Assembly (NCBI GenBank): GCA_947476925.1
Contig: CANJSF010000002.1
Span: 62,001 to 126,000, forward strand
Reading direction: 5' to 3'
DNA length: 64,000 nucleotides
Source of the DNA: Rhodospirillaceae bacterium
Lineage (GTDB): Bacteria; Pseudomonadota; Alphaproteobacteria; Rhodospirillales; Rhodospirillaceae
In this document: positions 58,044 through 64,000 of the stretch, one piece after another
How positions within the stretch are numbered: position 1 is the stretch's first letter
Layout: every line of letters begins with the position of its first letter
The notes under the pieces: generated by a model
Databases searched by the model: none
The model's input: the letters and a program-made list of their open reading frames with translations, nothing else
Told to the model about the DNA's origin: nothing
Program-made: the position numbers and the translations under genes

Positions 58044-58634
58044 GTGATCCTCAGCCCCATCGCTCTGCACGAATTGCCCGCCATATTGACCGCGTTCGCG
58101 CGCGGCTTGGATGGCGAGGTTGCAGCTTCTGCGGCCTTTGGTCGAATCGCAGCCACCCTGCGCTTTGCCCCAGAGTTAAAGGCTGACCTTCATGCAGGGC
58201 GTTCCAAAGCTATCGGCCTGGCGCAGCGCTTGGGCATCGGCACAATCGATGAGGAGCCCGCCGCCGCGTTCAGTTGGGACGGCCATGCCATCCGCACGCG
58301 CTCGGAAACAAGTGTGGTGTTTCACGAAATTGCTCATTGGCAAATTGCGCCGATCCATCGTCGAGGGATTTACGATTTCGGCTTAGGGGCCGGGCCAGAA
58401 ACGGGGCGCGTTGATGCAGCCAACGCAGTCGCGTGCGTCGACAATGCCACCAAAGAAGATGAAGAAAACCTAGCCTCGCTGTTGGGTATTCTATGGGAAA
58501 CCCAACACGACGAGCCCGCCATTCTCGCCTTCGCCGAACAGAACTGGTTGGAACTGCCCGACCGGCCGCACACAGCCCGACATTTCGCGACGTATTTTAA
58601 CCGCCTGGCGCAGCGCGGCCTCGTTCCGCGCTAA
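58044..58634 (+). CDS. EpmC-like protein (elongation factor P hydroxylase family)
   Basis: 196 residues from a GTG start without a clear ribosome site. The central block VFHEIAHWQIAPIHRRGIYDFG followed by P-x-x-GR matches the E. coli YfcM/EpmC motif HEI-HW-IA...RR...DFG, the metal site of the EF-P lysine hydroxylase. The N-terminal 80 residues do not resemble EpmC. No epmA, epmB or efp gene is nearby, so the target may differ. The assignment rests on remembered motif similarity. Confidence 0.5.
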   Translation: MILSPIALHELPAILTAFARGLDGEVAASAAFGRIAATLRFAPELKADLHAGRSKAIGLAQRLGIGTIDEEPAAAFSWDGHAIRTRSETSVVFHEIAHWQIAPIHRRGIYDFGLGAGPETGRVDAANAVACVDNATKEDEENLASLLGILWETQHDEPAILAFAEQNWLELPDRPHTARHFATYFNRLAQRGLVPR

Positions 58635-58707
58635 CTCTTTCAACTCCGAGACGCCGTTACGCAGGACGAGTCGATTGAATTTGCGTTTTACTCGCCGCTA
58701 CTTGCTC

Positions 58708-60828
58708 TCAAATCGTGTCACGCCGTCCCACGATGGGGGCGGTGCTCAAAAAGCCTTCCATCCGGGCTCGTAGCGTTTTGGCGGGCTCATCGGCGGGGTA
58801 GCGCGCAGCAAAAGCGCGCAGCGCGTCCAGGGCCGTCGGCCAAGATTGTTTCCGATACTGATCGATCAAGGGTTGCCACGCTGCAATCAAATCAGCACAC
58901 GCGCTGTCGTCACCGCTGCGTTCAGCCATTAACTCAAAAATTTCAATAGGCAATAGAGCGCCCTTGGGAATCACGATATCGATGGGCCGGAAATGAAAGT
59001 GCGACGCCGTTTTTGTGGCAATCGGCCCGCTGGCTAAAATTTGGGTCCCATAGACCTTGTTCAAACCCTCTAGCCGCGAACCCATATTCACCGTGTCGCC
59101 AATGGCGGTGTAATCCAATCGGTCGCTGGAGCCGACATTGCCGACCACGGCATCGCCCACGTGCACGCCAAGCCGTGTGTACCACTCGGGTTTCCCCAGG
59201 CCTTTCCAGCGCACATTTAATTCATTCGATGCCGCGCGGGCGGCTAGCGCGGCGCGGCAGGCCAAAACCTCGTGGTCGGGTTGGCGACTTGGCGCATTCC
59301 AAAAAGCAAACACCGCATCACCCACATATTTATCAACCGTCCCGCCGTTGGCAAAAACCGCCCGAACCACAACGTCAAAGTACTCTGACATTTGGGCCAT
59401 TAATTCTTCGGCCGGCAGTTTCTCGGCCAACGTGGTGAAGTCTTTAACATCGGTGAACACCACACTGATCAGGCGTCGTTCACCACCCACCTCCATCCGC
59501 GTGCCCGAGCGCACCAAATCTTGCACCAGGCTTTTGGGCACAAACTTTGTGATTTGGCTCAATGCAGTTTTCATGCGCGTCATCGACTCGCTCAACTGCG
59601 AGATTTCAGCAATGCGGCTGGGCGCATTGTCGCTGAAGGTTAAATCGAACTGCGCAATGCGGTCGGTTTGCTGGGCCAGCTCGACCAGGGGCTGCGAGAA
59701 TCGCCGGGCCACCAACAAAATGAGCGGAATTGATAGCGCCAAGATCCCCAACGATATCAGCAAACCATCGCGGCCAATCGATTGCAAAACGCCGGTGAAG
59801 TTCGACTCAGGCAATGCCAGCGCCATGTGCATGGGCGAAGTTCCCAGCGGCACAACGGCAGCAAGGTAGGGCACGCCTGCTACTCGTAAAGTCTGAATGC
59901 CAAAGGCGCCTTGGCGCTCAAACTCCGCGACCATGGCTTTGGCCACGGGATCGCTGAGTGTGCTCATATTCGGCAATGTCAGCGGCTGGTTCGGGTTCCA
60001 CGGCCCAGGCCCGAATATTTTGTCGGGCTCTGGGTGTGCGACAACATCGCCTGCGCCATAAAAGAAGAAGAGCTGCTGATTGCTGTCCGCAGCCAGCCCA
60101 CCCACCAGCGATGACATTTGGGACAAGGTGATATCGGCCGAGATAACGCCTGGTTTTGAGCCGCCCAATGTTTTAGCAACAGAAATGCCCGGCTGATTGC
60201 TGAAATCAAAAACGTAAGGCGCGGTTTCAACTAACTCGCCCGGCGTTTTTTTTGCACTTATAAACCACTCACGTCCACGCGGATCATACTCGCTTCGATT
60301 GACCTCTGTACGCGCCAGTTCGGCATGCGCGGCATCGAGAAAAACCCATGTTTCGCGGGTCCCCTTATCACGGCTTGTCGCCGGCGCCCGTACGATCCGA
60401 TGAACGGCGAACGCCGCTGCTTGAGGGGCCATCACGGCCGCGGCCAAACCAGGGTCGATGCTTTTAAATGCGATCACCTCAAACAACTCGCCGGAGTCAA
60501 AGCCAACCCGAAAGCTCGACACATGCGAATAGCGCTCGAGAATTGTGGCAAAAGAATTCAGGTAACGGTCTGTCGCGCCTGCACCAAAATCTGGGTCGGC
60601 CGCCAGTGTTGAGATCACAAACCGCAAAGGCTCAAACAACCCCTGTTGTTGAACGGCAATTTCGGTTTGCAGGCTTTGGAACAACTGTTGGCCGGCGCCC
60701 ATCGAGGCCTGCGAGCTTTTGCTATAACCTTGCCACATCACCGCACCAGCCACGGCCGAAATGAGGGGGACAAGCACAGCCAATAATGCCGCCAACAACG
60801 AGATCGTGCGACGCGGGCGCTGAGTCAT
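58708..60828 (-). CDS. Membrane-bound class III adenylate cyclase with sensor and HAMP domains
   Basis: 706 residues. A membrane helix (about 12-34), a periplasmic Cache-like sensor of about 300 residues, a second helix (LLISLGILALSIPLILLVA), a HAMP linker (SQPLVELAQQTDRIAQFDL) and a cyclase domain from about 455. Metal aspartates are in VFTDVKDFT and KYVGDAVFAFW; the purine-selecting Lys (VDKYVGD) and Asp (RLDYTAIGDTVN) fit ATP, and Asn/Arg of NMGSRLEGLNK complete the site. It senses an external ligand and makes cAMP. A cyclic-nucleotide-binding gene lies 26 bp upstream. Confidence 0.93.
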   Translation of the reverse strand: MTQRPRRTISLLAALLAVLVPLISAVAGAVMWQGYSKSSQASMGAGQQLFQSLQTEIAVQQQGLFEPLRFVISTLAADPDFGAGATDRYLNSFATILERYSHVSSFRVGFDSGELFEVIAFKSIDPGLAAAVMAPQAAAFAVHRIVRAPATSRDKGTRETWVFLDAAHAELARTEVNRSEYDPRGREWFISAKKTPGELVETAPYVFDFSNQPGISVAKTLGGSKPGVISADITLSQMSSLVGGLAADSNQQLFFFYGAGDVVAHPEPDKIFGPGPWNPNQPLTLPNMSTLSDPVAKAMVAEFERQGAFGIQTLRVAGVPYLAAVVPLGTSPMHMALALPESNFTGVLQSIGRDGLLISLGILALSIPLILLVARRFSQPLVELAQQTDRIAQFDLTFSDNAPSRIAEISQLSESMTRMKTALSQITKFVPKSLVQDLVRSGTRMEVGGERRLISVVFTDVKDFTTLAEKLPAEELMAQMSEYFDVVVRAVFANGGTVDKYVGDAVFAFWNAPSRQPDHEVLACRAALAARAASNELNVRWKGLGKPEWYTRLGVHVGDAVVGNVGSSDRLDYTAIGDTVNMGSRLEGLNKVYGTQILASGPIATKTASHFHFRPIDIVIPKGALLPIEIFELMAERSGDDSACADLIAAWQPLIDQYRKQSWPTALDALRAFAARYPADEPAKTLRARMEGFLSTAPIVGRRDTI

Positions 60829-60854
60829 TTTAAAATGTACGAGTGGATTGAAGT

Positions 60855-61226
60855 TTATTTATTGACGCGTTTAGACAAGTCAACCACGCGGTCGGTCAGA
60901 TACTTGATCCAGTAGCGGATGAATTGGTCAGACCTGTCGATTTTATCGACCAGCTTGTCGCGACCAATCGTCATCACTTCGCAGTCGACTTTCGCAATGG
61001 CCGTCGCGGTACGTTTGGCGTCGGGTTGCATCAACGCCAGTTCGCCAAACATTTCGCCGCGTTTGACCGTTGTAAAAGTGACCATCTCGCCCTTTGCGTT
61101 GGCACCGACGATCTCCACTTCGCCTTGCAGCAAGACAAATGCGGCAAGGCCGGCTTCGCCGATCTCAAAGATCTTCACGCCTTTTGCGAACTTGAGACGG
61201 TCAAATGTTTTGTCGTTTAAATCCAT
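60855..61226 (-). CDS. Single-domain cyclic nucleotide-binding protein
   Basis: 123 residues, one CAP-type cNMP-binding domain with no DNA-binding domain. The phosphate-binding cassette is RGEMFGELALMQPDAKRTATAIA in parts, with the conserved Glu and Arg that bind the cyclic phosphate and ribose. The C-terminal helix carries many charged residues. It lies just upstream of the adenylate cyclase gene on the same strand, so it is a probable cAMP effector or feedback partner. Confidence 0.9.
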   Translation of the reverse strand: MDLNDKTFDRLKFAKGVKIFEIGEAGLAAFVLLQGEVEIVGANAKGEMVTFTTVKRGEMFGELALMQPDAKRTATAIAKVDCEVMTIGRDKLVDKIDRSDQFIRYWIKYLTDRVVDLSKRVNK

Positions 61227-61285
61227 GACGCATCATTTCTCAACGTGGCGTTTGAGGCAACCGGTGAGTTCTCTAAATTGCGAGA

Positions 61286-64000
61286 TTAGGCGTCGGCGGC
61301 GGATGTTTTTCGAGGCTTAATCCATGCTGCGTACATGGCGGGCAGTACAATCAGGGTCAGAACCGTCGCCCCAGCCAAGCCGCCGATAATTGTGACAGCC
61401 ATGGGCCCCCAGAAGTCGCTACGAGCAAGAGGAATCATGGCCAACATGGCGGCAAGCGCCGTCAGAATCACAGGGCGGGCGCGGTGGACCGTGGCATCAA
61501 TAATCGCCGTCGTGGCGTCCATCCCAGAGCGAACGTTGCCGTCAATTTGTTCCACCAGAATCACCGAGTTACGCATGATCATTCCAGCCAGGGCGATGGC
61601 GCCCAACATGGCGACAAAACCAAACGGCTGTTGGAAAACCAGCAAAGCAATCGTCATGCCAATCAGACCCAGGGGCGCGGTCAGCACAACCAATGCCAAC
61701 TTGCCAAAACTTTGCAGCTGAATCATCAGCACCGTCAGCATGATAAAAATCATCGTTGGCACAACTGCGGCAATAGATTGTTGAGATTTAGCACTTTCGG
61801 CCCCCGCCCCTGCCATTTCGATATGAATGCCCTCGGGCAACTGCACACGAATGGGCTCTAACGCCTGGTCGATCTCAGCCGAGACAACAGGAGACTGTGT
61901 GCCGTCGCCAATATCGGCGCGCACGGTCAGCATCAGTTCTCTATCGCGACGATACAGCACGGGATCCTCGAACCCAGGGCTTAACGTTGCCACTTGATCA
62001 AGCGTGAGAGACCGCGCCCCGCCATCGGGTGTGCTGACGGAAATATTGAGCGTCGAGATATTATCAAGATTGAGCCGCTCATTCGCCGCTGCTCGCGTCA
62101 CCACTTGTATCAACTCGGTGCCGTCTAGCAGTTCTGCAACGGGCTGGCCCGACAGTATTGTATTGATCGGCTGGGCCAAATCTTCGGCGGTGAGCCCCAG
62201 GGCTTGCGCGCGCGCACGATCAATGTGCAGCGATATTTTCTTAGACTGCTCGTACCAGTCAAAATTGATGTCGCGCACATGGGGGCTGGCTCGAAAAACA
62301 TCGCGAACCTTCCCGGCGACAGCGCGAATTGTTGCAGGATCACCACCTAACACACGAAACTGCACCGGGAAGCCCACCGGCGGGCCGTTCTCTAAGCGTG
62401 CAACGCGCCCGGTCACGTCGGTCCATTCTTCATCAAAGGCCTTTTGCAGGCGCGCGACCACGCGTTCGCGTGCGGCGACGCCGCGCGTCATCACAACGCC
62501 TTGGGCATAGGCCACATCGCGTTGCTCGGGGTTGATGGGCAAGTAAAACCGCGGGCCGCCAGCGCCAATGTAAATGGCCGTGTGCACAACGTCGGGGTCT
62601 TTGGCTAGTTTTTCTTCCAAGCGTTGCGCAGCAGCTTGGGTTGCGGCAATCGACGACCCGCCCGCCATGCGCAGATCAATGACCAACTCGGGCCGTGCAG
62701 AAGATGGAAAGAATTGCTGTTGCACCAATCCAAAGCCGCCAACAGAGACGACAAAAGTAATCACGGTCGCGAGTATCACGGTGCGATTGTGCGCTACTGT
62801 CCAGGCCACCACGGTGCGAAAGCGCTGATAGATCGGGCGTTGATATGGGTCGTGTGCTTGTGTGTGGCCAGCCGCGCGCTCAGGCAAAAGCGCATAGCCC
62901 AGAAAGGGCGTGAATATAACGGCCGTGACCCACGAGACGATCAATGCAATGCCGACCACCCAGAAAATGGCGTTGGTGTATTCACCTGCGCTCGATTTCG
63001 CAAAACCAACAGGAATAAAACCAGCCGCAGTAACCAGGGTGCCCGTCAGCATGGGAAATGCCGTGGATGAGTATGCGTAGCTAGCTGCGCGAACGCGGTC
63101 CCAACCTTCCTCCAACTTTACCGACATCATTTCCACGGCAATGATGGCATAATCCACTAAAAGCCCTAGCGCGATGATCAAGGCGCCCAACGAAATGCGA
63201 TGCAGATCGATACCCAGGAGATTCATAATCACGAAGGTAATCGCCAGGACAAGCGGCACCGAGAGCGCCACCACAATGCCGGTCCGTAGCCCAAGGGAAA
63301 CCAAGCTGACAGCCAAGACAATGGCCAGGGCCTCCGCCAACGAGCGCAAGAATTCGCCGATCGAATCTTCAACGACCTTGGGCTGATTAGCGACTTGGTC
63401 AATCTCGATGCCGGCGGGCAATGCGGCGCGAATGGCCTCAATTTTTTCATCTAACGCCTTCCCCAGCGTTAACACGTCGCCGCCATTGGCCATGGCCACC
63501 GCGAGGCCAATGACAGGCTTGCCGTTAAAGCGCATCAGAAATTGCGGCGGGTCTTCGGTGCCTCGCTTCACCTCAGCGATGTCGCTGAGTTTGAGCGTTT
63601 TGCCGCCAACGACAATCGGCAATGACGAGATGGCTTGCTCGCGCTCGAGGTTGCTGCTCTCGAGCCGCAGCACAACGCGTTCAGATGGCGTGTCGACCAC
63701 GCCAAAGGGCACCACAGCGGTTTGCTTTCGTAGGCTGTCGATCAACTGCGAGGTTGAAATGCCCAAGGTGGCGATGCGTTGATGAGAAAACTCGACATAA
63801 ATGCGTTGCTCTTGCGCGCCGATCAGGTTGACCTTGGCAATATCGCGCAGCCCCAAGAGTTTTTGGCGCGCGCCTTCAACGTATTGTTTTAATTCGGTGG
63901 GCGAGAAGCCATCAGACGAAAATGCATAGATGGTGCCAAAAGTGTCGCCAAAATCGTCATTGAAAAAAGGTCCGTGCACACCTTGGGGCAGGCGCCCCTT
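61286..64000 (-). CDS. RND family efflux transporter (inner-membrane pump), partial
   Basis: 904 residues seen; the 5' end is beyond the right edge, and the frame stays open to 64000. It begins in the porter domain (LPQGV-GPFFNDDFGDTFG). The first RND transmembrane block includes LGALIIALGLLVDYAIIAVEMM, with the proton-relay Asp, and later GFVAMLGAIALAGMIMRNSVILVEQI. Similar to AcrB/MdtB-type (HAE1) pumps. The membrane-fusion partner gene is probably upstream, outside the window. Confidence 0.93.
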   Translation of the reverse strand, partial: KGRLPQGVHGPFFNDDFGDTFGTIYAFSSDGFSPTELKQYVEGARQKLLGLRDIAKVNLIGAQEQRIYVEFSHQRIATLGISTSQLIDSLRKQTAVVPFGVVDTPSERVVLRLESSNLEREQAISSLPIVVGGKTLKLSDIAEVKRGTEDPPQFLMRFNGKPVIGLAVAMANGGDVLTLGKALDEKIEAIRAALPAGIEIDQVANQPKVVEDSIGEFLRSLAEALAIVLAVSLVSLGLRTGIVVALSVPLVLAITFVIMNLLGIDLHRISLGALIIALGLLVDYAIIAVEMMSVKLEEGWDRVRAASYAYSSTAFPMLTGTLVTAAGFIPVGFAKSSAGEYTNAIFWVVGIALIVSWVTAVIFTPFLGYALLPERAAGHTQAHDPYQRPIYQRFRTVVAWTVAHNRTVILATVITFVVSVGGFGLVQQQFFPSSARPELVIDLRMAGGSSIAATQAAAQRLEEKLAKDPDVVHTAIYIGAGGPRFYLPINPEQRDVAYAQGVVMTRGVAARERVVARLQKAFDEEWTDVTGRVARLENGPPVGFPVQFRVLGGDPATIRAVAGKVRDVFRASPHVRDINFDWYEQSKKISLHIDRARAQALGLTAEDLAQPINTILSGQPVAELLDGTELIQVVTRAAANERLNLDNISTLNISVSTPDGGARSLTLDQVATLSPGFEDPVLYRRDRELMLTVRADIGDGTQSPVVSAEIDQALEPIRVQLPEGIHIEMAGAGAESAKSQQSIAAVVPTMIFIMLTVLMIQLQSFGKLALVVLTAPLGLIGMTIALLVFQQPFGFVAMLGAIALAGMIMRNSVILVEQIDGNVRSGMDATTAIIDATVHRARPVILTALAAMLAMIPLARSDFWGPMAVTIIGGLAGATVLTLIVLPAMYAAWIKPRKTSAADA

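Overview
The window is a gene-dense chromosomal segment of an alphaproteobacterium. The evidence is the order dut-coaBC-ubiB-ubiE divergent from mutM-enoyl-CoA hydratase-rpsT-dnaA-dnaN-recF-gyrB, the 7Fe-8S FdxA ferredoxin, a CarD regulator with a short basic N-terminus, the NADP isocitrate dehydrogenase of the Rickettsia/Thermus type, a single-strand ccmABCDEFGHI cluster and many GANTC (CcrM-type) sites upstream of dnaA. The order within the class cannot be fixed from the sequence alone. There are no tRNA or rRNA genes, insertion sequences, phage genes or CRISPR arrays; this reads as core chromosome rather than an island.

Layout. 1-4 kb: two secreted beta-propeller paralogues (one cut by the left edge), then yggT-DUF167-folD. 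4-8 kb (minus): rlmN and argG, with argG coupled to a crotonase and an FkbM methyltransferase. 8-15 kb: an OmpA-type lipoprotein, then moeB/thiF, dut, coaBC, ubiB and ubiE on minus, and mutM and enoyl-CoA hydratase on plus. 15.5-23 kb: rpsT, a 760-bp non-coding region with repeated CGATTCG/GANTC sites, then dnaA, dnaN, recF and gyrB. 23-30 kb: LysR regulator and NADP-IDH, a Lys/Ala-rich small protein, a class A PBP, an MFS efflux pump and a SleB-type wall hydrolase. 30-39.5 kb (minus): the cytochrome c maturation cluster followed by sco1, ycgN and a ygjP-like metallopeptidase. 39.9-47 kb: aconitase, a Tat-exported serine hydrolase, a double alpha/beta-hydrolase protein that seems catalytically dead, an EamA transporter and a DUF1223 protein. 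47-55 kb: htpG with a sigma-32-like promoter, hpf, an SUV3-like helicase with an S4 RNA-binding partner, a DUF938 methyltransferase, fdxA and carD. 55-64 kb: an M48 lipoprotein protease, a secreted nuclease, two small poorly known proteins (one EpmC-like), an adenylate cyclase with a one-domain cyclic-nucleotide-binding protein, and an RND pump cut by the right edge.

Main themes are replication and DNA repair, quinone and coenzyme A synthesis, cytochrome c assembly with copper delivery (Sco1), TCA enzymes and stress or ribosome hibernation functions (HtpG, HPF, CarD). Packing is tight: many ATGA start/stop overlaps within operons, and five convergent gene pairs whose stop codons overlap in one 4-bp word (CTAG, CTAA or TTAA).

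No obvious new multi-gene system is present. The most unusual items are the tandem pseudo-hydrolase, the CGATTCG repeats and GANTC cluster before dnaA, the hairpins with G-rich loops and tiny Cys-containing ORFs upstream of acnA, the alternative helices in the carD leader, a terminator lying 9 bp before the helicase start, a probably leaderless nuclease gene and an atypical MutM zinc-finger motif. All are sequence-based proposals.
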